A DNA stretch of 64,000 nucleotides from Lacibacter sp. H407 (GTDB lineage: Bacteria; Bacteroidota; Bacteroidia; Chitinophagales; Chitinophagaceae), in the NCBI RefSeq assembly GCF_037892605.1, contig NZ_JBBKTU010000001.1, positions 2,046,001 through 2,110,000 on the forward strand, given 5' to 3'. Every line of letters begins with the position of its first letter. Within the stretch, counting starts at the first letter, position 1. The notes under the pieces were generated by a model. That model did no database searches and had not been told where the DNA came from. It saw nothing but the letters and a program-made list of their open reading frames with translations. Both the position numbers and the translations under genes were made by a program. This document shows positions 1 through 9,715 of the stretch, piece by piece.

Positions 1-695
1 TTGCAGTGATCCGTTGGTTATTGCCGTTGTTCCCCGATGCTGCTGTGCAATATGATAATGTAGTGATTGGTTTAAGTGTGATCGGTATGATCTACGCCAG
101 CATTCTTGCCATGCAGCAAGATGATATTAAACGTTTGATCGCTTATTCTTCCATTGCACATATTGGTTTGATGGCCGCTGCATTATTTGTAAACAACGAA
201 AGCGGTTTGCAAGGTGCCATGATCCAGTTGTTCAGTCATGGTGTGAATGTGTTAGGTATGTGGATCGTAATTGAATTGATCGAACGCAGGTTCGGTACAC
301 GCAAGATGAGCGAGTTGGGTGGACTGGCGCAGAAAGCTCCGGGCTTGACTATTTTGTTGGTGATTGTTGCCTTAGCAAACGTGGCATTGCCACTCACCAA
401 TGCATTCATTGGTGAATTCTTAATGTTCAACGGCTTGTTCAAATTCAATGTTTGGTATGCAGCAGTTGGCGGATTGAGCATTATTCTGAGTGCGATCTAT
501 ACGTTGCGTATGATCCAGAAAGTATTCTACGGCAACGAAAATACATTAACAGCAAAGGGAGAAGATATTACATGGTTTGAAAAAGCAAGTCTTGCTGTAA
601 TTGTTGTGGCCATTTTTGTAATGGGAGTTTATCCCAAACCGGTATTTGAATTAACTACAGATACTGTGACCTTGATACTGAGTGTGTTTAAATAA
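1..695 (+). CDS. nuoM: NADH-quinone oxidoreductase subunit M, C-terminal part (cut by window start)
   Basis: This is the C-terminal portion, about 230 residues, of the proton-pumping antiporter-like subunit M of respiratory complex I in the inner membrane. The reading frame is open to the window edge, so the GTG near base 6 is internal and not a start. The stretch DDIKRLIAYSSIAHIGL is the conserved antiporter-like (Proton_antipo_M) segment with its functionally important Lys. At least five hydrophobic helices follow, with the conserved LPLTNAFIGEF motif. nuoN starts 18 bp downstream on the same strand, which is the standard M-N order at the end of a nuo operon. Identity as M, not L or N, rests on this order and on the motif context. 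Confidence 0.95.
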   Translation, partial: AVIRWLLPLFPDAAVQYDNVVIGLSVIGMIYASILAMQQDDIKRLIAYSSIAHIGLMAAALFVNNESGLQGAMIQLFSHGVNVLGMWIVIELIERRFGTRKMSELGGLAQKAPGLTILLVIVALANVALPLTNAFIGEFLMFNGLFKFNVWYAAVGGLSIILSAIYTLRMIQKVFYGNENTLTAKGEDITWFEKASLAVIVVAIFVMGVYPKPVFELTTDTVTLILSVFK

Positions 696-713
696 TTTAT
701 TCAACGAAGAACG

Positions 714-2093
714 ATGAACCTGATTTTAATTTCGGCGATTTGGGGTATTGTGATGATGTTCAGCGGTTTGTTTTTAAAAGACAAATCGTCTGCAAAAACT
801 GTTGCATTGATTGGATCGATCGCTTTACTGATTGGTAACTTTTTTGATCTTTCCGGCAAAATGATCATCGACAGCAACTTTAATGGTATGCTGCAATACG
901 AACGTTTTGGTTTGTTGTTCTTAACTGTTCTTGTGCTTGCGCTTATCATGTACATCCTGCTCAGCGGTAAAGATGTAGAAGCCGTGGGCAATCATCCGTT
1001 TGAATATTTTGCTTTGATCTTTTTTGTCATGAGTGGTGCAGGTTTAGTGGCCTTGTTCAATAACCTGCTGATTCTTTTCATTGGTATTGAGATCATTTCT
1101 ATTCCTTTATACATTCTTACAGGGTCCGATAAACGAAACCTCAAGGGCAATGAAGCTGCATTGAAGTATTTCCTTATGGGATCATTCTCAACAGGTATCA
1201 TGCTCATGGGTATTGCATTTCTTTATGGCGCAACAGGTTCTTTCCAGTTGGAACAATTATTGGTAACTGCACAGGATGATTATCAGGTCTTCATGTTGAT
1301 CGGCATTGTAATGATCATGGTAGCATTAGCCTTTAAAGTATCAGCAGCTCCGTTTCATTTTTGGACGCCTGATGTGTACGATGGTGCACCAACCGTATTC
1401 ACTTCTTTCATGGCAACCATTGTAAAAGCAGCGGTGTTCATTGGATTCCTGAATTTATTTGCAAATGCCTTTGGCGATAAAACAGCTAACTGGCAAATGA
1501 CGATCGCTATTATAACGGCATTAACCTTGTTCATTGGAAATATTACGGCGGTTTATCAGCAAAGCGTAAAGCGTATGTTGGCCTACTCCAGTATTGCACA
1601 GGCAGGCTTTATGATGTTTGCGGTGTTTGCTATTAACGACATGTCGAAACAAGGATTGTTGTTGTACGCAGCTGCTTATTGTTTTGCTACTATCGGCATA
1701 TTTGCCGTGTTGGTGAAAATGAAAGATTATACGTTCGATGGTTTCAATGGCCTTGCTAAAAAGCAACCGTTGGTAGCATTGGTATTAACTGTTTGTTTAC
1801 TCTCTCTGGCAGGTATTCCTTCAACCGCCGGTTTCTTCGCTAAATATTTTGTGCTGGCAGCAGCTGTTAAAACAGGTACTTACTTGTGGTTGGTGATCTT
1901 CGCAGTTGTAATGGCAGCTGTGAGTGTGTACTATTATTTCCGTGTGATCCAGGCAATGTATTTCAAAGAAGGTGAAGGGCAGGAATTGGAAGTATCTGCT
2001 CCCTTTAAAGGTTTGTTGATTGTTGTGGCAGCCGTTATTATTCTGTTAGGTGTGTACCCAAGCATCTTGCTCAACTGGCTCACGATCTATTAA
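714..2093 (+). CDS. nuoN: NADH-quinone oxidoreductase subunit N
   Basis: This 459-residue polytopic membrane protein is the antiporter-like N subunit of complex I, which couples quinone reduction to proton translocation. Hydrophobic helices run through its whole length. The conserved segments include a Lys in the ALKYFLMGSFSTGI helix, AAPFHFWTPDVYDGAPT, the SVKRMLAYSSIAQAGFM motif, and LAGIPSTAGFFAKYF near the C-terminus. Length and motifs are normal for NuoN. It starts with ATG 18 bp after nuoM and is the last nuo gene here; the next gene is an unrelated permease 173 bp away. No hairpin with a U-run was seen directly after the stop. Confidence 0.96.
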   Translation: MNLILISAIWGIVMMFSGLFLKDKSSAKTVALIGSIALLIGNFFDLSGKMIIDSNFNGMLQYERFGLLFLTVLVLALIMYILLSGKDVEAVGNHPFEYFALIFFVMSGAGLVALFNNLLILFIGIEIISIPLYILTGSDKRNLKGNEAALKYFLMGSFSTGIMLMGIAFLYGATGSFQLEQLLVTAQDDYQVFMLIGIVMIMVALAFKVSAAPFHFWTPDVYDGAPTVFTSFMATIVKAAVFIGFLNLFANAFGDKTANWQMTIAIITALTLFIGNITAVYQQSVKRMLAYSSIAQAGFMMFAVFAINDMSKQGLLLYAAAYCFATIGIFAVLVKMKDYTFDGFNGLAKKQPLVALVLTVCLLSLAGIPSTAGFFAKYFVLAAAVKTGTYLWLVIFAVVMAAVSVYYYFRVIQAMYFKEGEGQELEVSAPFKGLLIVVAAVIILLGVYPSILLNWLTIY

Positions 2094-2266
2094 GTTTCAG
2101 TGACGGTATTTATTTGTCGCTTTTTTCATTCTTCAGGTGAAGTGCCCGTTTACGTAGTGCAGGGCAACCACTCATAGAAAGAACTTGTTTTTCGTGCAGG
2201 CTTTCTTAATTTCGGAGTGAAATAGAACGTTTGAAAACAAACTTCTGTTTTTATCATCTATTCAAT

Positions 2267-3547
2267 ATGACATTCTCTGACATTTTACGGCTTGCCTGGC
2301 GCACCATTCGATCCAACAGGTTACGGACAGGTATTACCGTTTCAATTATTGCATTTGGTATTATGGCGCTTATTGGCATTATTACGGCCATCGAAGCAAT
2401 GAACCAGAGTTTGTATGAGAACTTCTCGATACTGGGAGCTAATTCATTCAGCATTCGTTTTAAGGAACGTAACATCCGTTTCGGTGGCAACCGCTCCCGT
2501 ACCGATCTGACTAAATCAAAGAAAGGCGGTAATCGTGAACGAAACTCAAATCTCGACCGGGTGATCAGCTTTGAAGAAGCACGCCGTTTTAAAAATCAGT
2601 TTGGATTTCCTGCAACGGTAAGTATTTCAAAGTTTGCCAGCGGAAATGCAACCGTTGTGTTTGAAGATCAAAAAACAAACCCTACCGTACGGGTGATCGG
2701 TGGCGATGAAAATTACCTGATCAATAGCGGGTATGTGTTAGACCAGGGGAGAGATTTTAATAAACTGGATGTGGAGAGTGGACGGAATGTGGTGATCATT
2801 GGAAGCGATCTGGCAACAAAATTATTTAAGGGAAGGGCAAATTATGCCATCGGAAAATTGATCCGTATCGGATCAAACCGATACAGGATCATCGGCGTTT
2901 TAAAAGCAAGAGGTGCAAGTTCGTTCTTATCGTTGGACAATCTTGCGCTCATTACTTACAACAACGTTCGCCGGGTGTTCAGCAGCACCGGAAGCTACAG
3001 CATCACCATCAGGGCAAACGACTTTAAACAAATGGATGCGGCAGTGGGAGAAGCCACCGGTGTGTTCAGGCAGGCTCGTAAGCTCAATATTAAAGAAGCT
3101 GATAATTTTTATGTGGACCGAAGTGACAGCATTGTTGAAACACTGAAAAATACATTACGGTATGTGCGTTTAGCCGCCATGGTCATTGGTATTATTACAC
3201 TTATTGGAGCGGCAATTGGTTTAACCAATATTATGCTGGTGGCGGTGAGCGAACGTACACGTGAGATCGGATTATCAAAATCATTGGGCGCAAAAAGTGG
3301 AACCATCCGTACACAGTTTTTATGGGAAAGCATTCTCATCAGTTTGCTCGGTGCTTTCTTTGGTATCGTATTGGGAATTTCTGTTGGTAACCTTGCAGCG
3401 GTATTCTTAAAAACAGGATTTATAGTGCCCTGGCTCTGGATCATTGCGGGTGTGCTGATCTGTTTTGTTACCGGTTTACTGGCAGGTTTATATCCTGCTA
3501 TGAAAGCATCGAAATTGGATCCCATTACTGCATTACGCTATGAGTAA
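2267..3547 (+). CDS. ABC transporter permease, MacB/FtsX family
   Basis: This 426-residue inner-membrane permease has the MacB/FtsX layout. One N-terminal transmembrane helix (about residues 23-41) is followed by a periplasmic MacB-PCD-like core of about 240 residues. Three C-terminal helices carry the FtsX signature, including [16 protein letters not shown] and a terminal [19 protein letters not shown]. Such proteins transmit ATP-driven force for lipoprotein, antibiotic or peptide handling. No ATPase gene lies next to it, so the partner must be elsewhere or shared. The frame stays open upstream to a TTG at 2231, but the ATG at 2267 begins the canonical cytoplasmic segment and is preferred. 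A strong bidirectional terminator follows. Confidence 0.88.
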   Translation: MTFSDILRLAWRTIRSNRLRTGITVSIIAFGIMALIGIITAIEAMNQSLYENFSILGANSFSIRFKERNIRFGGNRSRTDLTKSKKGGNRERNSNLDRVISFEEARRFKNQFGFPATVSISKFASGNATVVFEDQKTNPTVRVIGGDENYLINSGYVLDQGRDFNKLDVESGRNVVIIGSDLATKLFKGRANYAIGKLIRIGSNRYRIIGVLKARGASSFLSLDNLALITYNNVRRVFSSTGSYSITIRANDFKQMDAAVGEATGVFRQARKLNIKEADNFYVDRSDSIVETLKNTLRYVRLAAMVIGIITLIGAAIGLTNIMLVAVSERTREIGLSKSLGAKSGTIRTQFLWESILISLLGAFFGIVLGISVGNLAAVFLKTGFIVPWLWIIAGVLICFVTGLLAGLYPAMKASKLDPITALRYE

Positions 3548-3570
3548 ATTGAATGCATCTGTTCAAATAT

Positions 3571-3607
3571 AAAAGAGAGCCGCTTCAAATGAAGCGGCTC
3601 TCTTTTT
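3571..3607. terminator. Bidirectional rho-independent terminator
   Basis: A perfect 16-bp inverted repeat (AAAAGAGAGCCGCTTC and its complement) with a 4-base AAAT loop is flanked by an A-run on the left and a T-run on the right. It sits between two convergent genes, the permease and the metalloprotease, and can terminate both. Confidence 0.92.
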
Positions 3608-3628
3608 ATAATGATCAACACTTGTTCC

Positions 3629-6199
3629 TTATCTTGGTTCAAGAATATTGGTGATACGATCGCTCAAATCCTGCAAGTGCAGTTTCGTCATTGCATCTGT
3701 AGTAAGAGGCAATGCAACTTTAATATCATTCTTCAGCGTACGCAATGTTCCTTTCAGAATTGAGTAAGCATCGGTATTCTTGATATTCAATGAAGGTGAA
3801 ACCTGGAATGAAATACCAATGCCACCAAGTGTTAGCGGAGAAGCCCCACCCGGTAACAGAGTAATGATTCGTTCTACAAACATTTTCTGCAGATTACGAC
3901 GATATACATCGGTTGCTTTACGTGTATACACTTCGCTGAAGATCGAACGACGAAGATCGTCCATTACTTCTGTTGCTTTGTATGCACTGTTACCTAATGT
4001 AGCTTCTGCTTCAAACAGTTTGGTCATGGTTGATCCGCTGATGATACGATTCAAAACAGATTCCTGTCTGTTTGCAATTATGATCTGCGGATTGATACCT
4101 GTACGGCTGAAGATATCGTTATTGATCAACCAGGTTGGGGTTGCAAACAACTGCTGGTTTAAGAAATTCATTGCTTCTTTTTGCGTTGCTTTTGGCGTAA
4201 ACTCATACACAGGTCCTGCTTGCTCAGTCATTTTTGGTGTTTCATAAATACCGCCAATGTTTTTTGCAACATGACCCATGTAACGTCCGAATTGTGTTTG
4301 CACCTGATTGTACATTTCATCCAAACCTTCATAGCTTTCGTTTGGTTGTTTGGTCCAGTTGATTAAGTTCGGCACAATACGTTGCAGGTTCTTGATACCA
4401 TAACCACTTGCTTTCATTGCATCGTTACCCAAATCTTCGTTTTGTGAACGTGGATCGTCAGGATTTGTTTCTGTACCAAACCAAAGACGTTTGTTTTTCA
4501 AACGCTCAGTGGTCATTTTTTGCAACACAGGAACTTCTGCTTCTGCTGTTTTGTAATCAGGCATCCAGCGGTAACCCCATTCGATCGCCCATTTATCATA
4601 ATCACCAATACGTGGGAACAAGCCCAGTCTTGATATATTATCTTCCGGTTGTGCTACGTAGTTGAAACGTGCATAATCCATAATAGATGGCGTATGGCCA
4701 TTTGCTTCAACCCATGCTTTATTACGAAGGCTGTCAACAGGAACTGTTGAAGAAGAACCATAGTTATGACGAAGGCCTAATGTATGACCAACTTCGTGTG
4801 ATGATACAAAACGGATCAACTGTCCCATTAAATCATCATCGAGCACCATTGTGCGTGAACCCGGATCAACAGCAGCTGTTTGTATGAAATACCAGTTGCG
4901 TAAAAGGCTCATTACATTGTGATACCAGTTGATATGACTTTCCAGAATTTGTCCGCTGCGTGGATCGTGTACATTTGGTCCGCTTGCGTTCGCAACTTCA
5001 CTTGGTTTATAAACAATGGCACTGAAACGTGCATCTTCCAAACTCCAGGTACTGTCTTCTTGTTTTGTAGGAGCCATTTTACCCATGATGGCATTTTTAA
5101 ATCCTGCTTTTTCAAACGCAACCTGCCAGTCGTTTACACCATCGATCAAATACTTCACCCATTTTTTAGGTGTTGCAGGATCGATGTAATAAATGATCGG
5201 ATTTTTAGGCTCCACCAATTCGCCACGCTTGTATTTTTCGATGTCTTCATCTTTTGGTTCGAGTTTCCAGCGAACCGCCATTTGAATTTCTTTTACACCC
5301 TGTGGGTTTGCATCGAAATCGGTATAGCGTCTTGTAAAGAAACCAACTCGTGGATCGAAATAGCGAGGCTTTGCAGGTGTTTTTGGCAACAATAACATTG
5401 AGCTGTTTAATTCCAATGTGAAGTTTGCACTACGGGCAGCAGCAGCAAACGGATTTGTTTGTGCACCGGGGGCAGCAGCACCACGGCCGAATGTTTTTAC
5501 CGTTTTAATTTCAACATTCATCGGGTATGACTTGATACCAACGGTATAAGATTTGTCGGATTGAATAGCGCCCAATTGAAGACTTGCTTTGGAACCTGTA
5601 TTAAAAAATAATACATCGTTATCGCCAGCAATATATTCTGTCATATCAATAACAGTAGAACGTGTATTGGTAACCGAATCTCTGCCATAGGCACTTACTG
5701 CAAACGACTGCATAATGGGTTGAATGTTTGAATTCACAACCGCATTGAACATGCCTTCTGCATCGCTTCCACGTTGATCGTAAGAAACTCTTCTTAAAAA
5801 CACCCGGTTATTCGGGCCTTTTTCAAAACGGATCACGTTGTTATTTACAATATCACCTGCATAACCAGAAAAGCCATTGCTGAGGCCGCTTGCCGATTTT
5901 GAAATACGTGTAACAATAAGGATATCTCTGTTCAGCAAAGAATCTGGTAGTTCGAAATACGATTTGTCGTCAACCGTGTGCACCTTAAATAAACCGTCGT
6001 CGGTTTTGGCTTTATCGGTGATTACTTCTTTGTATGGCTTTGGCCCTGCAGTTGGACGTTGAGCCGCCGGGGGCATCATACCGGTTGGAGGTTGTGTACC
6101 ATTGCCGGTTGGCGGGTTGCCGGGCCTGTTTTGTGCCACAGTAGTTAAAGCACCGCTCAGGAAAACGAGCAGGCATAACGATTTTACATTTTTCATCAT
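3629..6199 (-). CDS. Secreted zinc-dependent metalloprotease, DUF5117/DUF4953 type
   Basis: This is a predicted 856-residue exported protease. A signal peptide (residues 1 to about 22, ending TTVAQ) is followed by a Pro/Gly/Asn-rich linker, a DUF5117-like N-terminal domain and a metzincin-like catalytic domain. The zinc site is HEVGHTLGLRH (His468, Glu469, His472, His478), matching HExxHxxGxxH. The DUF4953-like C-terminal half follows. Size and domain order match the TonB-era Bacteroidota family often annotated as zinc-dependent metalloprotease; natural substrates are not established. The frame extends upstream to a TTG at 6265, but ATG 6199 (MMKNVKS) places the signal peptide at the N-terminus. 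It stands alone, convergent with the permease and divergent from exbB. Confidence 0.9.
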   Translation of the reverse strand: MMKNVKSLCLLVFLSGALTTVAQNRPGNPPTGNGTQPPTGMMPPAAQRPTAGPKPYKEVITDKAKTDDGLFKVHTVDDKSYFELPDSLLNRDILIVTRISKSASGLSNGFSGYAGDIVNNNVIRFEKGPNNRVFLRRVSYDQRGSDAEGMFNAVVNSNIQPIMQSFAVSAYGRDSVTNTRSTVIDMTEYIAGDNDVLFFNTGSKASLQLGAIQSDKSYTVGIKSYPMNVEIKTVKTFGRGAAAPGAQTNPFAAAARSANFTLELNSSMLLLPKTPAKPRYFDPRVGFFTRRYTDFDANPQGVKEIQMAVRWKLEPKDEDIEKYKRGELVEPKNPIIYYIDPATPKKWVKYLIDGVNDWQVAFEKAGFKNAIMGKMAPTKQEDSTWSLEDARFSAIVYKPSEVANASGPNVHDPRSGQILESHINWYHNVMSLLRNWYFIQTAAVDPGSRTMVLDDDLMGQLIRFVSSHEVGHTLGLRHNYGSSSTVPVDSLRNKAWVEANGHTPSIMDYARFNYVAQPEDNISRLGLFPRIGDYDKWAIEWGYRWMPDYKTAEAEVPVLQKMTTERLKNKRLWFGTETNPDDPRSQNEDLGNDAMKASGYGIKNLQRIVPNLINWTKQPNESYEGLDEMYNQVQTQFGRYMGHVAKNIGGIYETPKMTEQAGPVYEFTPKATQKEAMNFLNQQLFATPTWLINNDIFSRTGINPQIIIANRQESVLNRIISGSTMTKLFEAEATLGNSAYKATEVMDDLRRSIFSEVYTRKATDVYRRNLQKMFVERIITLLPGGASPLTLGGIGISFQVSPSLNIKNTDAYSILKGTLRTLKNDIKVALPLTTDAMTKLHLQDLSDRITNILEPR

Positions 6200-6358
6200 A
6201 CTTTTTATGGGGTTTAAAAAAATCGATTGAAGGTAATTGGAATAACCGAAACCTGAGTTATACAACCAACGAGTGGAAAAAGTTAAGGACAGACGGCGAA
6301 TTGTGATAAATGGTGCAAACGATTGATAGAGAAAAGAAAAAATTAAAATGTTTGGGAG

Positions 6359-6388
6359 TTGCGGAAAATAAATATTTCCCTAACTTGT
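6359..6388 (+). promoter_or_regulatory. Candidate promoter for the exb-tonB operon
   Basis: TTG (6359-6361) is followed 19 bases later by TAACTTGT (6381-6388). This resembles the Bacteroidota housekeeping promoter (TTG/TTTG at -33 and TAnnTTTG at -7), with two mismatches in the -7 element. It lies 116 bp upstream of exbB in a non-coding divergent region. It was assigned by eye only. Confidence 0.4.
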
Positions 6389-6503
6389 GCCACCCTGCAT
6401 GAGGGAAATGGTTTGATTTTTTGAAAAGGAAAATTTCATAGAATTGTACCACTATTAAAGATTTTAAAAACTTACTTAATTAAAAACCAAAAAATCAATT
6501 GTC

Positions 6504-7358
6504 ATGGCTGAAACTAAACCAACGGCAGCAAAGGCTGCAACTTCAGGTCAAGCAAAGCAGAGCAGCAACGTTATTTCGTGGATCGCACCAATCGTGTGTA
6601 TCATTGCCGGTTACTCTATCTGGCGTTTTATTTTAGGTAACCCAAGTGGTTTTGATGAGCCCGCAACGGAAGGTTGGTTCTGGCCGAAACATCACAAACC
6701 AAAAGGTGCATTGAATGCGATTTATGAAGGTGGTATCATTGTACCGTTTCTGATCGGATTGTTCTTAATGGTATTTGTATTTTCTATTGAGCGTTTCCTT
6801 ACCATCAGCAAGGCAATGGGTGCAGGTAACGTAACTGATTTTATCCGCAAAGTGCAATATCATCTTGCTAATAAAAATGTTGATGCTGCTTTGGCAGAGT
6901 GCGACAAGCAAAAAGGTTCTGTTGCAAACGTAATGAAGGCAGGTTTAAGAAAGTATCGTGAAATGACATCTGCAACAGATTTGGATCATGATCAAAAAGT
7001 AGGCGCTATTCAAAAAGAAGTAGAAGAAGCTACCGCACTTGAATTGCCAATGCTTTCAAAGAACCTCGTGTTCTTATCTACCATCACTTCACTCGGTACA
7101 TTGATCGCCTTGTTGGGTACGGTATTAGGTATGATCCGTTCATTTGCCGCTCTTGGTAAAGAAGGTGGTGGTGGTGATGCAGGTGCCTTGGCCCTTGGTA
7201 TCTCTGAAGCCTTGTACAACACAGCTTTGGGTATTGCCACTTCGTCGTTCGCCCTCATCATGTACAATATCTTTACAACAAAAATCGATTCGATCACATA
7301 CGGTATCGACGAAACAAGTTTCACATTAACACAGAGTTTTGCTACTCAGTATAAATAA
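6504..7358 (+). CDS. exbB: MotA/TolQ/ExbB proton channel family protein
   Basis: This 284-residue inner-membrane protein is the proton-channel component that, with ExbD, energises TonB for outer-membrane transport. After an N-terminal Ala/Thr-rich segment it has a helix at about 25-46, a second at 75-100 (ending in SIERFL), a long cytoplasmic loop, and two C-terminal helices. These carry the conserved TSLGTLIALLGTVLGMIRSF and ISEALYNTALGIATS motifs of the MotA_ExbB domain. The extra N-terminal helix compared with E. coli ExbB is usual in Bacteroidota. It heads a four-gene unit (exbB, two exbD, tonB) with short gaps. Confidence 0.94.
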   Translation: MAETKPTAAKAATSGQAKQSSNVISWIAPIVCIIAGYSIWRFILGNPSGFDEPATEGWFWPKHHKPKGALNAIYEGGIIVPFLIGLFLMVFVFSIERFLTISKAMGAGNVTDFIRKVQYHLANKNVDAALAECDKQKGSVANVMKAGLRKYREMTSATDLDHDQKVGAIQKEVEEATALELPMLSKNLVFLSTITSLGTLIALLGTVLGMIRSFAALGKEGGGGDAGALALGISEALYNTALGIATSSFALIMYNIFTTKIDSITYGIDETSFTLTQSFATQYK

Positions 7359-7444
7359 TCAAACCAATCTTCCGAAAAAATAATCGGAATGATGGTGTGG
7401 AATTTAGCTGAAATTGAATCTTCATATTTCAAAACTTTCAAGTA

Positions 7445-8110
7445 ATGTCTAAACTCAATAAAATAGCCAGGAAGAGTACATGGGTGGATATGACGGCCTT
7501 TGTGGACGTAGCGTTCCTTATCCTGTCGTTCTTCATGCTGGCAACAAAATTTAAGCCACCTGAAGTGGTTAAAATTGAGAATCCAAAGTCGGTTTCTTCT
7601 GAGAACGTGAAAGATAAAGATGTTTTAAAAGTATCGTTTGATAAGGACGGAAGAGTATTCATCAGTTTTAGTAACGATAAGGATGGCAAAGAAAAAGCCC
7701 AGCTTACAGCAGAGGTGCTCAGCCGGCAGAAAGGCTTGGGTCTTACACCAACTGAAATTTCCAATTTTATCAAATTCTCGGTAGGCGGTATCGGTGTACC
7801 CGTTCAAAATCTGAAAAGCTTTCTGGCTTTCAGTGATGATGAGTACAAGTCGTTTCAACAGCCCGGTATACCTGTATCAGATACATTGAACAATCAGTTG
7901 AACGATTATCTGGGTGCAATGTTAACCGGAACCGGCGGCCGTCGCCCGGCAAATGTGATGTTAAATGGCGATAACGCAACAAAATATCCCTACTTCAAAA
8001 ATGTATTAGCTGCATTTAAAAAGAATGGTATTTTCTCGTTTAAGTTGGTAACATCGCTAGAAGGGGTTCCTTCGGGCACACCTTTGTACAAAACACAGAA
8101 TAAAAAATAA
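7445..8110 (+). CDS. ExbD/TolR family biopolymer transport protein (first copy, long form)
   Basis: This 221-residue protein anchors in the inner membrane through one N-terminal helix (about residues 17-38). The helix contains the essential acidic residue in WVDMTAFVDVAFLILSFFML. A periplasmic domain follows, longer than usual for ExbD (about 140 residues), so this copy may be functionally distinct. It lies 86 bp after exbB and 26 bp before the second exbD. Paired, diverged ExbD proteins are a known feature of Bacteroidota TonB systems, where one copy can be required for particular substrates. The role of this one cannot be told from sequence. Confidence 0.9.
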   Translation: MSKLNKIARKSTWVDMTAFVDVAFLILSFFMLATKFKPPEVVKIENPKSVSSENVKDKDVLKVSFDKDGRVFISFSNDKDGKEKAQLTAEVLSRQKGLGLTPTEISNFIKFSVGGIGVPVQNLKSFLAFSDDEYKSFQQPGIPVSDTLNNQLNDYLGAMLTGTGGRRPANVMLNGDNATKYPYFKNVLAAFKKNGIFSFKLVTSLEGVPSGTPLYKTQNKK

Positions 8111-8136
8111 TTTAGTTAACATTAAATCACTGAACA

Positions 8137-8685
8137 ATGGGAGCAGATGTATCAGCACCGGAAGGTGGGGGTCATAAAAAAGGCCCGGGGGTCAAGAAAC
8201 AAACCCGTAAGGATACCAAGGTGGACATGACACCCATGGTGGATCTCGGATTCTTGCTTATCACTTTCTTCGTGTTTACAACGACAATGAGCACGCCCAA
8301 AGCGTTTAAGCTGAACGTTCCTGACGATACTGCCAAGGACGAAGAGCAAACAGAAGCAAAAGCTTCGGGTGCGTTTACGGTATTGCTCAGTAAAGAAAAT
8401 CATGTGTATTTCTACGAAGGCCAGTTAGACGCTGAAGGAAAAAACTTTAAGTCGTCCAATTTCAAGGAAATCCGTGCAGAGCTCCTGCGTAAAAAGGCCA
8501 ACACTCCGGAAAAAGATTTCGTAGTGATCATTAAACCAAATGAACAGGCCAGTTACAAAAACGTAGTAGATATGCTGGATGAAATGCAGATCCTGGAAAT
8601 TAAGCGTTATGCAGTAGTGGATATTGCCGAGGGTGAAAATGCCTTGATTGGCGTTACCGAAGGTACTCCTGCCGGTGGCAAGTAA
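8137..8685 (+). CDS. exbD: ExbD/TolR family biopolymer transport protein (second copy)
   Basis: This 182-residue protein begins with a Gly/Lys-rich cytoplasmic tail, then a single transmembrane helix with the ExbD signature DMTPMVDLGFLLITFFVF, whose Asp is the expected proton-carrying residue. The periplasmic TolR-like domain ends in NVVDMLDEMQILEIKRYAVVDI, which is conserved in Bacteroidota ExbD proteins. It lies between the long ExbD and TonB and is the closest relative, by motif, of the third ExbD gene 1 kb downstream. Confidence 0.93.
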   Translation: MGADVSAPEGGGHKKGPGVKKQTRKDTKVDMTPMVDLGFLLITFFVFTTTMSTPKAFKLNVPDDTAKDEEQTEAKASGAFTVLLSKENHVYFYEGQLDAEGKNFKSSNFKEIRAELLRKKANTPEKDFVVIIKPNEQASYKNVVDMLDEMQILEIKRYAVVDIAEGENALIGVTEGTPAGGK

Positions 8686-8737
8686 TGGTACGTATGGAAT
8701 TTTCTGATTGCAGCATCTAATATTAAAACCGTTAATT

Positions 8738-9565
8738 ATGGAAGTAAACAAAATATTAAGCGCCGATTTTCTCGACATCCTGTTCGATGGCAGGAATAAG
8801 GAATATGGTGCTTATGAACTCCGCAGAAACTACCGCAAGCGGTTAACAACTGCATTGGCAATTACGGCCGGATTGGCCTTGTTGATCTTTGTAGCGGTGA
8901 TCGTGAGCCGCAGCGTATCGGCCAATGAGAAAACAAAGGTTAAGTCAACCGATGTTACTCTTTCAGAGATTAAGCAGGAAGAGCCGGTTAAAATTGAACC
9001 GCCACCCCCGCCACCTCCTAAGCAGGAGCCACCAAAAATTGAGATCACCAAGTTTACTCCTCCAAAAATCGTTGAAGACGAAAAGTTTGAAGAGAAAAAC
9101 GAAGTGAAGGAACAGGAAGAAATTACCAACGTAGGTAAAATTGACCAGGAAGGTATTAAGGATCCCGAAATTGTGAATCCTCCTAAAGTGGAAGAAGAAA
9201 CAAAAGTAGTGGAAGCTCCAAAAGAAGATCCCAACCAGGTATTTACCAAAGTGGAAGTGGAAGCCCAGTTTCCCGGTGGTGAAGGTAAATGGAACCAATA
9301 TGTACAACGTGCCGTTGAAAAAAATATTGACGACCTCGTTGATGATGGTCAGGCTGGTACATGTGAGGTTCAATTCATCGTGGACAGAGAAGGTAACGTA
9401 AGTAATGTAGAAGCATTAACCATGAAAGGTTCGGTACTTGCACGTATTGCAACAGATGCGATCCGCAAAGGACCTAAATGGATTCCCGCTATTCAAAACG
9501 GCCGTCAGGTAAAAGCATGGCGTCGTCAAAAAATTACGTTCCGTCTGCCAGACGAACAACCCTAA
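8738..9565 (+). CDS. tonB: Energy transducer TonB
   Basis: This 275-residue protein transmits energy from ExbB/ExbD to outer-membrane TonB-dependent receptors. An N-terminal segment with FDGRNKEYGAYELRRNYRKR is typical of Bacteroidota TonB. A transmembrane helix follows at about 45-65, then a Pro/Lys/Glu-rich periplasmic spacer including PPPPPPPK, and a C-terminal TonB domain (about 185-275) with VEAQFPGGEGKWNQYVQ and CEVQFIVDREGNVSNV. ATG 8738 is chosen over an in-frame ATG at 8708 because MEVNKIL is the family start. A terminator lies 31 bp after the stop and closes the operon. Confidence 0.95.
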   Translation: MEVNKILSADFLDILFDGRNKEYGAYELRRNYRKRLTTALAITAGLALLIFVAVIVSRSVSANEKTKVKSTDVTLSEIKQEEPVKIEPPPPPPPKQEPPKIEITKFTPPKIVEDEKFEEKNEVKEQEEITNVGKIDQEGIKDPEIVNPPKVEEETKVVEAPKEDPNQVFTKVEVEAQFPGGEGKWNQYVQRAVEKNIDDLVDDGQAGTCEVQFIVDREGNVSNVEALTMKGSVLARIATDAIRKGPKWIPAIQNGRQVKAWRRQKITFRLPDEQP

Positions 9566-9596
9566 GACCTTTTCAAGAAGGAATATACAAGCAAGT

Positions 9597-9630
9597 TCCC
9601 CATCGGTTTTTCCGATGGGGATTTTTGTTT
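9597..9630 (+). terminator. Rho-independent terminator after tonB
   Basis: A 10-bp stem (TCCCCATCGG with CCGATGGGGA) and a T5 loop are followed by a T-rich tract. It separates the exbB-tonB unit from the third exbD, which therefore probably has its own promoter or depends on readthrough. Confidence 0.88.
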
Positions 9631-9715
9631 TTGTCCGACGGTTTTTGTTGACAGTAAAAATTTTTTGTTGTTATGGATTTTGTTGTTGTTATCATCTCAG
9701 TATAAAACAACGCTT

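Noticed and set aside
6258-6452. 64-residue minus-strand reading frame between the metalloprotease and exbB
   Set aside because: It begins in the divergent promoter region, overlaps the metalloprotease start, lacks any domain or signal, and covers the candidate exb promoter.
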